A stretch of DNA of 64,000 bases, taken from the NCBI RefSeq assembly GCF_030272615.1, contig NC_081412.1, positions 478,979,157 to 479,043,156 on the forward strand, given 5' to 3'. Below, piece by piece: positions 34,011-44,688 of the stretch (its first letter is position 1; each line of letters starts with the position of its first letter). Below the pieces are notes generated by a model. The model saw nothing but the letters and a program-made list of their open reading frames with translations, was not told the origin of the DNA and did no database searches. The position numbers were made by a program, and so were the translations under genes. Origin of the DNA: Cryptomeria japonica. Lineage: Eukaryota; Streptophyta; Pinopsida; Cupressales; Cupressaceae.

Positions 34011-34690
34011 AAAACAAACAAATGAGCATCAAACATACATGATATATACCTTAGATAACCTTTTAGTTTGATATAATTATGTGATTTCATGTGTTTTGCA
34101 GGTGTACTAAGAGCAGTAGAGAGAATTCGCCTTCATGAAGGAGCATTTGAAGTTGAGGTCACTCTAAGGAAGGGACACCTGAAGTTCGCACATGAAGTTC
34201 TCTCTCACCTTGCTGCTCATGAAGTGATCTTTGAACTTGTTTTTAACTATTTCTCTTCATTCTATGTGTTCTCACATTGATTTTTTCCACCATTTATTGA
34301 TGCAAACATGATGAACTGCCTTTAGGAGAGGCCTCTATAGGAATTTCGCTCTGAGAGTGGAGCACATGAATTTCACTTTCAAACCCCTACTCATGGAGTT
34401 CCCCTTAAACTTGCTTCACATGAAGTGATTTTTGAACTTTCACCTTTCATCTTCTCAGCTCAAAATGACTTTTTCCAAACATCAAATCAGTTCAAGGTAG
34501 CGGTCTTGTAATCAATCTTGCAAATTCGCCTTCAATTAGGAACACATGGAGTAGAGTTCACTTCATAACTTTTACACTTTAAGTTCGCTCTTGAAGCTCA
34601 GAACATGAAGTTCGCTCCCCTCTGTCCATTCATGAAGTTCGCTCTTGTATGCTAGAAGGTAAATACTCTTATATCATCTCTTGGGCAAAT

Positions 34691-35330
34691 GAAGGACATT
34701 CACTCTCATTTATGAAGTTCGCTCCACTCCTCTCAAACATGAAGTTTGTTCATGTACCTTGATTCTTGAAGTTCGCTCATCTACCTCAAGTTGTGAAGTT
34801 CGCTCATGTGCTTCAAATCATGAAGTTCGCTCATGTACCCTGATTTGTGAAGTACGCTCATGTATGCTGATTCTTGAAGTTCGCTCATGTATGCTGATTT
34901 GTGAAGGTCACTCATGTATGCTGATTTGTGAAGTTTGCTCATGTCCTTCAATTTGTGAAGTTCGCAGACTTATGCTCAAACATGAAGTAAACCTCTTGAG
35001 GGCTTGGAGATGAAGTAGATCTGAAATGAACTTGCCTTCAATCACTTTGTTTCTTTATTGATTCAATCTTTAGGTTTTGCTCAAACTCACACTCAAACAA
35101 GGCTTTTAGGGAAATTTCGCTCTCATACCTCCAAACATGAGGTTTGCTCTTAGGTGCTTGAACATGAAATTCACTAATCTCCCTCCAAACATGAAGTTCG
35201 CTCATGTACCTTGATTCTTGAAGTTTGCTCATCTTGTTGAGTTCATGAAGTTCACTCATGTGATTGAGTTCATGAAGTTCGCTCATCCTATTGAAAACAT
35301 GAAGTTCGCTCATCTAGTTGAGTTCATGAG
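34691..35330 (+). repeat. 27-bp minisatellite, two blocks
   Basis: Units of exactly 27 bases, consensus GAAGTTCGCTCATGTA then GTTGATTCAT-like sequence, run in register from 34714 to about 35003 and from about 35111 to 35330. Single related words (GAAGTTCGC) are scattered from 34190. Translated, they give nine-residue repeats (EVRSCMLIC on plus, MSELHELNH on minus), but neither strand has a proper start or conserved frame. Between the blocks (35004-35110) the unit is lost. I interpret it as a tandem array from a retroelement leader or 3' region, not a protein gene. Confidence 0.85.
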
Positions 35331-36865
35331 CTTCCTTTTGATAACTTTGTAACTAGTCTTGGCATAGTCTAGAAGAGGGAGAGCATCATCAAGGGCTTTC
35401 CACTCAACCATAGACCTGTCAATCTCCCACACACCTTCCAACCGGAAGTGGCCCTACCCTTCACGAGGGTAGAAAACTAAGGACTAGACCTTGTTGCCAT
35501 CTTGCCATCTGAGCCTGGTTTTTAGAACCTACACATAACAAGTCGGTCAGACACTATAGGTACCTCCTAACTAGTATGACCATTTTAGTAGTAGGTGTAT
35601 CTGGTTCATGTGAACTCACGGTCACATGCTTTAAGCAGCGTCACCTTGGCCAAGGTTTCAAAGCAAGTGCACACAAGTGTTCTTAGACTTCACCACCCTT
35701 ACTCGACTTGTTCACATTGGAATTCTTTTTCACTTATAGGCTTCTCTATAATAGGTACAATTTGACCCACCGTGATTACATCAATAAGATCTTGATATCT
35801 TGACAATTGATATTAACAGGCTAGATGACCTTAAGGGTATATGACACTGTACGTACAACCTCTGTTGTATGTATGACTCAATTGACCCAGGATCAGTAAA
35901 GATTTATCTAAAACACATCATAAGAGCTGAGAAAAGTTTCCCATCAAGTTACATTAATTATAGAACAATTCATAATTATATTCAGATTGGGCATCTACAT
36001 TTTGTATTCTTTGATGAGTTCCAACATAATGATAAGCCCACTCTTGGGCCCACGATCTGATTTAGGATTGAACAAAAAGTACTCGGTCAAAGTTACATAA
36101 TAATACTCAAGCAATGATTGAACAAGATGTATGATATTGATGCAACATGAATGATCCGCAGAGTGGTTACATGAAAACACTATAAAGAAGTTTTATTAAA
36201 TACAAAGTCCACGAAATTGCTTCTTTGTCATAATATTAACAAGGTATGCAGACAAGTTTTTGTTTTGCACTCATTCTTTCATAACAAAAGATATGATCGT
36301 CAACAATGCACTAATCGATATTTAAACACATTCGACTTTCATGTCTTTATTAGCAAACCATAGCAAAAATCGATACTTTCTTTCAATTCAGACTAGAGAA
36401 ATATAACATGCCTGATCTACGACGTGAATGACAAGAATGGTCCCTCTAGTAAACAAACGACCGCTGCTCTTTAAAAAAATTCCTCAAAGTTCCAATAAAT
36501 TTCTTCAGACTTGAGCCGAGAAATGAATGGTGCATGCCTCTAGGGAAAATATATGCTAGAGAAAGGTTGTAGAGATAGCGAGTATGTTTCGCTTATAGAA
36601 AGAAGTCACAATGCCCAAAAATAATGATCGAGAGAGAGAAGAAGAATCCCTTGCCCAAGTGTATGCCTTACAAATAAGGATGCGGAGTCCACCAAGAACT
36701 CGCTCATGCAAATAACGCCTTCCATCTTGATTGACGGTGGCTAACAATGTAGACTTGAGAGGTGGTGGTGAGAGTGGGAGTAACGTCTCCACCCCACCTC
36801 CCCTAATTAATAAGCAAGATTTGATCTACTTAGTCCATAGCATAATTCAAATAATGTTAAAGAAA
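35331..36865. other. Unassigned intron sequence
   Basis: No recognised motif. The 35340-35760 stretch has LTR- or leader-like composition but no ends. A minus-strand open stretch at 36556-36792 (HERVLGGLRILICKAYTWAR) is not recognised. Confidence 0.4.
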
Positions 36866-37030
36866 ACACAATGAATATATATACGTATATCTGTATATAT
36901 AAATATATGTATATGTATATATATGTATGTATATATGTATCTATATGTATATATGTATCTATATATATGTATATATATGTATATATATGTATATGTATGT
37001 ATGTATGTATGTATATATAAGTTATATGCA
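36866..37030. repeat. Compound TA/TATG/TATC microsatellite
   Basis: Mixed (TA)n, (GTAT)n and TATCTATA words over about 160 bases. Tyr-Ile-rich translations are artefacts. A short (TA)n run also lies at 37528-37546. Confidence 0.9.
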
Positions 37031-38560
37031 TACTTACATCCATATTTATATACGTGTATATATGCGTACATTACTCAATAATGATTTGAATGTACGTATA
37101 CGTATATGCATATATGTATAAGTATATATGTATGCTATATACTCTTATATTAGGATATACATTTATATATGCATAACATATAATTAATATGGCTATCCAA
37201 AAGATAATCAATAACATTTCAATTTTATAATAATATTAAAATTATTAATCTCATGAAAAACAATACACTGGCAACTGACAAGGACAATAATAGGATAAGA
37301 TCAACTGCCTATTGACTAACAAGGCGAGCCAACCACCTAGAAGGCGAAGGTGACGACCCATCAAATTATCTTAAGACTCAAGTCTCGATGGCAAGTTTGG
37401 TGTCTTTCGAAGTCTGGAATCCTCTCCTTGATGATACTCTCTCTCCTTCCCAAGGGTGTAGCTTATCTTGCATCCACTTGGTCATATGAAAATAGTTAGA
37501 CCAATCTTATCTTCGCATTAATTACATGTATATATATATATATACATAAAGAAAAAGTTGGATGTAGCCAACATAATTATTCATGTCTAACTATCAACTT
37601 ATACTTAAGATTACTCATACACATATGGAAATAATAAATTATCAATGTTTGACCAAACACACAATCACATCATTCAGAATAAAACCATTGTTTGAAAGAG
37701 GGATGTAACATATCCTCACCCTTGTGAATCATTGTCCTCGATGATTGATCATTATTATCATCCAAAACAAGATATTAATTGTTCATTCTAGAAATAGTTA
37801 ATTGTTTTTGAAAAGATAAGGAATTTTTTGAAGGATTTTTTCATTCTAGAATCCCAAATAGTTCAATTGTTTTTGAAAAGATAAAGTTTGACACAATACA
37901 CAGGCATAGGGAAAAACTGCCGACGCGACCTCCATTCTCAGACGTGACCTCCGTAGATAAACCAATAATACATGACATCCATTCTCAGACGCAACCTCCA
38001 AAAATATTCTCAGAGATCAAATGCGACCACCATTTCCACACATAGGTTAGTTTGCAAATGCCAAATTTAAATTTCGACTATTTGTGTTACAATGATATTT
38101 ACAGTAACACTAGAAAGTAAGAATTAAATCTCTCTAAATTTTTTTCAATATCTCCAAAATATACTGATGTTAATATCTGATGTCGGTACTAATATTAGAA
38201 TTAATATCTGATTTAATACTATAATACTGATATAACTGATAATATTGTAATACTGTAATCATTATGATACTGTTTTCTAATAAGTGAACTTTGCATTATT
38301 TTTATACAATATAGAGTGACTGTATAAAAATGATGCAAAATTCAATTATTAAAAAACAGGCTAACATCAAAGTGCGAACCAATGAAAACTATAACATTAA
38401 AAATTTAAAACATTGATGCAACATATTTTAAATTTTAATAATACAAAAACTTGAATAGTGAAGAATGTGACAGTAAAGGATACAAAATATAGTCTGAATA
38501 ATTTCATGTCAAATCTGATATTTTTTTATTTTTCCATGTAGAATGTTGAGTGGAGGAAAG
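37031..38560. other. Unassigned intron sequence before the hAT transposase
   Basis: No gene. A 40-base direct repeat containing CATTCTAG and AATTGTTTTTGAAAAGATAA occurs at about 37782 and 37840. GACGCGACCTCC-like words repeat at 37922-38030. These could belong to the left end of the hAT element, but I could not match them to its right end. Confidence 0.4.
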
Positions 38561-38569
38561 CAAGGTTTA

Positions 38570-40905
38570 TACCCACTATGGAAGTATGCTGATTGAGTAC
38601 TACTAGGGCTGAAAGGATTAGGTGGAACAACTTCTATCCATTGTAAATTTTGTCCAATGCATTGGAGAGGTACCTACTCGATGGCGACGGCTCATTTCTT
38701 TCACCTACCAAGAAACAGTGTTGATGGTTGTACAAATGAGTCAGAACGATATGATGCTATTAGGGAACAAGAAAGGGCTGATGGTAAAGTTTCTATTCAA
38801 AGCTCTCATGCTTCAACAACAGGGGCAACTAGTGCAGCTCAAAGTCATGATAGAGAGTCAGAGGTGGATGTGACTTCTAGAGATGTAACAAGTGAACATG
38901 CTCACAAAAGACCACACATTGGCAGCTCAAACCCCATTAAAAGATTGTTTGTTGTGAAAGGTCAAGAAGCAGTTGATGCAGCGATTGCATGATTCTTTTA
39001 TGCAAATGGAATGCCATTTAGTGTTGCTCGCTCACCTTTGTATGGAGAGATGGTCCAAGCGATCAATAATGCACTAGCAGGCTATAAACCACTTGGATAT
39101 GAAAAGCTTTGCACTACTCTAGTCGATAAAGAAAAAAATCGATTAGAGGAACAAACTGCTCCATTGAAAAGAGTGTGGTCTATAGAAGGATGTAGTATTG
39201 TGATGGATGGGTGGACAGATGCTAGGAATGGTCCACTACTTAATATCATGATAACATGCAATTCAAAGGGCCTTATTTTTCGAAGGCAATAGATTTTTCA
39301 AGGGAAGAAAAAATGCAGAAGTTCTTCATAACCAGTTATGTGACAACATTGAGGAGGTGGGGGCATCACATGTATTCCAAGTTGTTACTGATGCTGCCCC
39401 TATTTGTAAAACATGTTGGTGCAAAAAAGGTACAGGCTGATATTTTGGTCACCATGTTGTGTGCATTTGTTGAATAATGCACTCAAAGATATTGACAAGT
39501 TCCAATGGATTTCAGATCTCATAGAGAAGGGCAGAAAAATACAAATGTTCATATGTAACCATTACCACACACAAGCTATTTATCGTAAATTTGCCAAGGT
39601 GGAACTTCTCAAACTTGCTGATACATGTTTTGCTTCTTACTTTATTCTTCTTGGCTGCCTTTGTGAAGTCAAAGGAGCTTTGTGTTCCATGGTTGTTAGT
39701 GATGCATGGGTAGCTTGGAGACAATCTGTATCAGATATTGCAGTTAAGGTGAGAGGTATGGTCCTTGATGAACATTTTTGGGTTGATGTTAAGTTTGTTG
39801 TGGACTTTATTAAGACAATATGTGAGGTGATCAGATTTGCAGATTTAGACAAGCCATGTTTGGGAGGTTTATGAAGCAATAGATTTCATGTGTGAAAGAG
39901 TCAAGAAGACAACAAATGCAAAAGATATTTCTCTATATCCTTTGATAGAGGAAAAGTTACATGGAAGATCTACATCATATATTGCAGTTGAGGTGAGAGG
40001 TATGGTCCTTGATGAGCATTTTTGGGTTGATGTTAAGTTTGTTGTGGACTTTATTAAGACCATATGTGAGGTGATTAGATTTGCAGATTTAGACAAGGCA
40101 TGTTTGGGAGAGGTTTACGAAGCAATAGATTTCATGTGTGAAAGAGTCATGAAGATAACAAATGCAAAAGATATTTCTCTATATCCTTTGATAGAGGAAA
40201 AGTTACATGGAAGATGAAACAAACTTAACACACCTGTTCCGCCTATGCCCTTAATCCTGAATGGTATGATACAAAAGTGACCAAGAAGAGGGTTCTACAT
40301 TAGGATAGAGACGTAATGAATGGATTTTGGGTTGTAGTTAAAAAGATTTATGGCTAAGGTGAGGATGCTTTAGTTTTGAGAACTCTATGAAATACGTTTA
40401 AACGTGGGCAAGGTGATTTTGCTTCCGTGCAAGCTATATATGATATGGAAGTAAAGAAAGATCCTATAGAGTGGTGGTGGAACCATGGAGGTGAAACCTC
40501 TGAATTGCAATCATTTGCAATATGATTGTTCTCAAAAGTAGCCAACTCTTCATCTTGTGAGAGAAATTGGAGTACTTATGGGTTCATTCATTCACTAAAG
40601 AGGAACTGATTAGGATCAAAGAAAGTAGAGAACCTTGTGTACATTCATAGCTCACTTCATCTTTTCTCTCGTGCAAATACTAGATGCAATGAGGGTCCTT
40701 TAGCAAAATGGGATCAAATTTCACCCGATGGAGAAGTTGCAGCCATTGTGGATGAAGTGGTTTAAGCAGATGGACTAACTGATTTATCCTTTGTTTTTCT
40801 ACCATTAGAGGAACCTAAATTTGAGAGTGATGACTTTTTAGAGAGCCTCATAGCTGAGGACCTTGCTATGGATGATCATGGCGAAGAAGAGTAGATGATA
40901 GATAT
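38570..40905 (+). pseudogene. hAT transposase with DUF659 core and dimerisation domain
   Basis: The frames are broken. In order they show GLYPLWKYAD and HCKFCPMHWRGTYSM (BED finger, about 38565-38690), AIAxFFYANGMPFSVARSP, YKPLGYEKLCTTL and CSIVMDGWTDARNGP (DUF659, 38975-39225). Next come TPCCVH-like and LNNALKDIDKFQWI, KGRKIQMFICNHYHTQAIYR, ASYFILLGCLCEVKGAL and MVVSDAWVAWRQSVSD, then a tandem-duplicated segment (39735-40215). It ends with IEWWWNHGGETSELQ and SSSCERNWSTYGFIHS, the hAT dimerisation block, at 40465-40600, and an acidic tail finishing DDHGEEE. At least six stops or shifts occur, so no transposase can be made. In the nucleus the intact family protein cuts and pastes DNA and leaves 8-bp duplications. 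Confidence 0.85.
39735..40215 (+). repeat. Tandem duplication inside the hAT transposase
   Basis: The 39735-39969 segment is repeated at 39979-40215 with few differences. Both copies encode RGMVLDEHFWVDVKFVVDF and SLYPLIEEKLHGR. Copy 1 lacks two bases (GGGAGG for GGGAGAGG), causing a frame shift. Copy 2 ends where a Trp codon has become TGA. The high similarity suggests the duplication is recent relative to the element. Confidence 0.9.
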
Positions 40906-41268
40906 AAGGTTTCTGATTTTTGTTTTCAGTTTTTTGTTTGCAAATCAACTTGCTGCTTATCAAACTATTTTCAATATGTAATCACTAATCAGTTTGAAAT
41001 TTTTGACACAATGATTGTATGACATGATGATTTGACTCATTTCACATTTGTGTACTTAAACTTCAAAGTTAATGTTAATACTTAATTCTTGTTTTGAAAG
41101 TTCAATGTCATTATACTTTCAGATTTTCCATAAATTATTAAATTATATTAAAAAAAATTGGCGCTTCCAAGTACCCCCGTCTCCTATTTTGAAAAAATAG
41201 CCGTATTTGTATTGGTACTAGTCTCTGGCGTCTCCAAGTACCACCGTACCCATGCAACTTTGATTATA

Positions 41269-41598
41269 ACTTTTAACTTTGATTATAACTTAGGCATTTA
41301 ACTAATTTTTCCCATCTGGCCTACAAAAACACTGCCAGAGCATTTAATCCTGAAACTAACTATGTTGGACTGAAACTGACAACAAAGAATTATAATTGAT
41401 GTCGTGATGGTGACTTTCCAAAAATAGCAATAGGCTCTTTAAAAAGTGGAAGACACACCAGATTATAATGTCCCCTTTTTCTTAGCTTAGGAATATAATT
41501 AAATAATTAAAACTATGTTTTAATTATTTAATAAGGTCATTAATTCCTATTTCAACTAACCACTTTTGTGTCAATGGGCCACTTTGTTATCTCCCAAG
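41269..41598. other. AT-rich spacer
   Basis: No gene recognised. A near-duplicate AACTTTGATTATAACTT occurs twice at 41262-41291. Confidence 0.5.
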
Positions 41599-41619
41599 TC
41601 AAAAATTTAAAATTAAAGG

Positions 41620-42860
41620 GAAAATAAATATAAAGACAAATAAGATAAGATAAGATAAATTTATTAATGTCCAACAAATGACCACAAACGGGTCAATGGG
41701 ATTGAAGAGTACAAACAAGGGGGCAGCCCCCAACAGGGACACCAAGCAGTGACCAAAGAAAAGCACAAACAACAACAAAGGCAACAACTACAAACAAGGA
41801 GGCGAGAGGGGCGAGTAGGGAACCCCAAACCACCAAGCCAACACTAAGAAACCGGAGCAACGGAGAAGAACCTCAAGACGGAAGGGTAAGTTGTAGGATG
41901 ATGCTGTTGGGTATTCTGAATCCGACTGGAAGAGGGGGATCGACGTGTGTAACCTCCGCGGGGCCTCACGTACATGGAATGATTGGGAGAGGTAGCTGAT
42001 TGCCTTTTGGTGTCGCGCGTGGGGATTGGCCTGGAGAAGGAGGTAATGAGCTGGCAAGACTGAGGGCGAGGGGCGCTGAAGCGAATGATCCCGGAGTCTA
42101 ACGACCTCCTGTAGGTAGAGAGCAAGGCATCTATGATCCGTGAACTTGAAAAAGATGGAGAGAGACTGGGTCCCTCTGAAAAGGCAGTAGAACCTCCCTT
42201 TGATCTCATAGTAAATAGGGCAGTGGAAGATAAAGTGCTCCTCCGTCTCAACCTCACTAAGGTTGCAAAGCTGGCAAACTCTGTCAATTCTATCCAACTG
42301 GTGATCAGTCTCAACTCGGAGCCAATGAGAGCCCACTTTGAAAGAACCAAGGGGATCCAGAGGGAATGAGACCATTGGCAAGAAATGTAAGAAGGACGAA
42401 CAGTGAGCTCATCCTGCAACTCAAAAAAGTGCTCTACATAGAACGTCATCTTAGGACAAAGGCCCCCGCGGGGGTTGACCCAAGTGGCATGAATGAATTG
42501 CATGTAGATGTCGGTTCTGATACACTTGTTCAACTCTTGCCTAGAAGGGAGGAGATGGTGAGGGGCATCAAGAGAGTACTCGAAATGGGGGAGATGATCA
42601 ATCTCAATCCCGATAGAGCCGAGGAGGGCCGAAGCTCCAGCGAACCAACTACGAACCCGACTAGAAGAAGCAAAAGAGGCAATAGACTTTGAGGAGTAGT
42701 ATGGAAGGTAAGGGTATCTGTGGCGCCCTACATTGGAGTCAGCGAAACCACGAAGATGATGCAAAAACCAAATGAGATCAAAGATGGCCTCAGGTCTGAA
42801 GGGGCGGGCACCAAACAGAGGGAAGTTGAAAGGGTGATTTGGAAGAGTTTCCTAGAAGGA
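41620..42860 (-). mobile_element. LINE-D 3' fragment with TTATC-repeat tail
   Basis: A minus-strand LINE 3' part. The coding end is followed by a 3' UTR that finishes in a short (TTATC)n-type tail (seen as GATAAGATAAGATAA at 41644-41660). The RT palm is missing (5' truncated near 42860). It differs from LINE-A, -B and -C in its C-terminal sequence. Confidence 0.6.
41788..42860 (-). pseudogene. LINE-D C-terminal region with zinc finger
   Basis: Reading leftward, one frame gives FGARPFRPEAIFDLIWFLH, GRHRYPYLPYYSS and TWVNPRGGLCPKMTFYVEHF. After a frame shift near 42375 a second frame gives FKVGSHWLRVETDHQLDR and RVCQLCNLSEVETEEHFIFHC, a CxxC...HxxxxC finger. The tail reads KGRFYCLFRGTQSLS and LALYLQEVVRLRD. 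Such a finger ends several plant LINE polyproteins. The shift and the missing RT make this a pseudogene. The remaining sequence in the second frame to 41788 is probably untranslated. Confidence 0.65.
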
Positions 42861-43919
42861 TTATAAAAGCCCAGTGAGAGGCTTATTGATGTTATGTTGA
42901 GTTATTCTTTTCTCTTTGTTGAAACCTTTGTGGTTTTGGAGTTTGGACTTGTTCCAGCTCAACTCCTTGAGGACGCAAATCTTCTTGGTAAGATCAGTTT
43001 CGGTGGTGAAACTATCCACCCTAGTTGGTACTTGGCAGAGTAATTAAAATTACCTTTAATTGAATATTCATCTTTTTCGAACTTATAATTATTAATTACC
43101 GTCTAGGTAATTAATAATATTTCTTATAATTGAATATCCCCCCTTTTATAATTTTTATCTTCCCTTTTAGCCATGTATCCAATATTTAATTTTGGCCCCA
43201 TTTAATAATAATAAATTATCCTTTTTCCAAAGTTATAAATTGAAATGCCTTTTGGACAACTTAATAAATTATTATTATATTGTTCCCCTGTTGAATCCAC
43301 CCTTCAGTCTACTTGGATTAAAAATAGGCTTCAAGTTCTTTGACTTGATTTAGTTCAAAAAAGGGTGATGTTACAGAACAACTGTCAAATTTTTGCAAAC
43401 TGAAAACTTTCAGAATTTAGGTCTATTTCAAGGGTTTGAAAACTTTCATAATTCAGATGCACTTCAATGGCTCGACAACTTAAGGACATCATCTTACTTC
43501 TTGCTTTTAGATTAAGCATCTTCATTTAACCCATAAAGATATGAGGAAAACAACACAAAACAATATAGACAACACAAGCTTTTGATGACTGCTGCTATTA
43601 GCGAAAATAATAAGATTTTTATCATAAATTTGACACAATACAAAAATTTCAAATGGGTACAACAGCAATTGAGTTAGAAAACAATATAATGCCCGCATTT
43701 GTCTATGGTATTGATTGTTGGAATTGGGCTATTTATTAAAAATATTAACATTTATATCCTGATTAGAGCTTTCCCTGTATGTTGACATCTTCAATTTTTA
43801 TTGCCTATGTACTCTATCCAAATTTTTTTGCCCTTTATGTAGATAAGAGAACACTTGGGGTCAGAATATCTATTTATCTTTGTTTACATTGTCTAATTGA
43901 TTTTTATACAATGATGCAG
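42861..43919. other. End of intron 3
   Basis: AT-rich. 42870-43020 resembles an LTR or leader, but I see no ends. The acceptor of exon 4 is at 43917-43919 after a pyrimidine-rich run. Confidence 0.4.
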
Positions 43920-43985
43920 GAATATATGCCTACTCAGAGTCAATTGCAACAGGCTGGAATGCACCGGCTGATTAAGGAAATTAAT
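43920..43985 (+). CDS. Split gene, exon 4
   Basis: The acceptor ATGATGCAG| and donor AAT|GTAAGT enclose exactly 22 codons, phase 0 at both ends. It therefore joins exon 3 in frame across a 12.7-kb intron. The peptide begins EYMPTQSQLQQAGMHRLI. Together with exon 5 it gives the pattern MPT..L..AG...L...I...GG...VA..L....RRPAGYW. From memory, similar repeats occur in plant plastid proteins of unclear role, which would agree with the transit-like exon 1, but I have not verified this. Confidence 0.65.
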
Positions 43986-44617
43986 GTAAGTACAATGTTG
44001 GCACACCTTTAGATTCTAAGATGTTTATTTGGCTCTATTTTAATTTACGTGTCTAGATTTTTCTCCCATTTTAAGAGGAAAGAACATACATGGTCAGAAT
44101 TCTCCCATTTGAACTGTTTGCACTCTGACCTTATCATGGAAATTTCAGGATGGTTAAATCTGTTAACCTCATCATAGGATGAGCCTTCCCAGGTAAAACC
44201 TAGGACCATTCAAGAGTGATTATTTTCTGGTTTGTAAATCCCTATCCCTGTATTCCTATAGTTCAATGCTTAAATTGTATGTAAATGATTCTCTGGCCCA
44301 GTCCATGACTATGTATCGGAGTTTTAGTTATTTTATGTTGCTCTCAGCATGATTCTATGAGTACGCATGTATAGCACATGCTTGGGCACTGCATTATCAA
44401 CCATCTGCTTTCAACGATTATGGTTTGAGGCAGCATTGTGAGTGTTGAAGTCATCATCTTTGTTTCTTTTTCTGGTCAGTCCACACGGACTTTGGTTTAA
44501 TTCTCTCAATTTTTTTAAGCTTAGGATGCAAAGTTCTACAATGGATTGATTCTCAAGCTTTCTCTTGAGTGGGTGGCTTTTCATATATTATTTCACCTGT
44601 TTGTTATTCATATGCAG

Positions 44618-44688
44618 GCTGCTGGAGGGATTATATATGTTGCTGAAGCACTGAATATGCATGCGGGTCGCCGTCCAGCTGGTTATTG
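44618..44688 (+). CDS. Split gene, exon 5, last exon seen in the window
   Basis: It lies 632 bases after exon 4, with acceptor TTCATATGCAG| and donor TTG|GTAAGC. The 71 bases encode AAGGIIYVAEALNM then HAGRRPAGY, with the next codon, probably Trp, split in phase 2. The reading frame needs a further exon starting with one base of that codon. I found no convincing continuation in the remaining 19.3 kb, so the 3' end of the gene probably lies beyond the window. A small exon hidden in the repeats cannot be excluded. Confidence 0.65.

Larger units (their letters stand above)
38560..41268 (+). mobile_element. Decayed autonomous-type hAT element
   Basis: It encodes BED finger, DUF659-type core and dimerisation region in order on the plus strand. 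The right end carries GGCGTCTCCAAGTACCACCG then TACCCATGCAACTTTG, typical hAT subterminal sequence. I could not find the inverted left end, so it may be truncated. ATTATAAC occurs at 41269-41276 and again about 19 bases later, but not at the left. Confidence 0.6.

Noticed and set aside
34089-34280. Candidate exon after a TTTTGCAG acceptor at 34101
   Set aside because: The joining phase of exon 3 (phase 0) gives GTG TAC TAA, an immediate stop, and the sequence belongs to the scattered GAAGTTCGC repeats.
34714-35330. Regular repeats that could be mistaken for a CRISPR array
   Set aside because: The units are contiguous diverged 27-mers with no unique spacers, in plant nuclear DNA.
36807-37121. 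Overlapping Tyr/Ile/Thr-rich frames on both strands
   Set aside because: Translation of the TA/TATG microsatellite.
41844-42764. 306-codon minus-strand frame as a host gene
   Set aside because: The first half is LINE-D coding sequence, and the second half is a wrong-frame reading of the LINE zinc-finger region.
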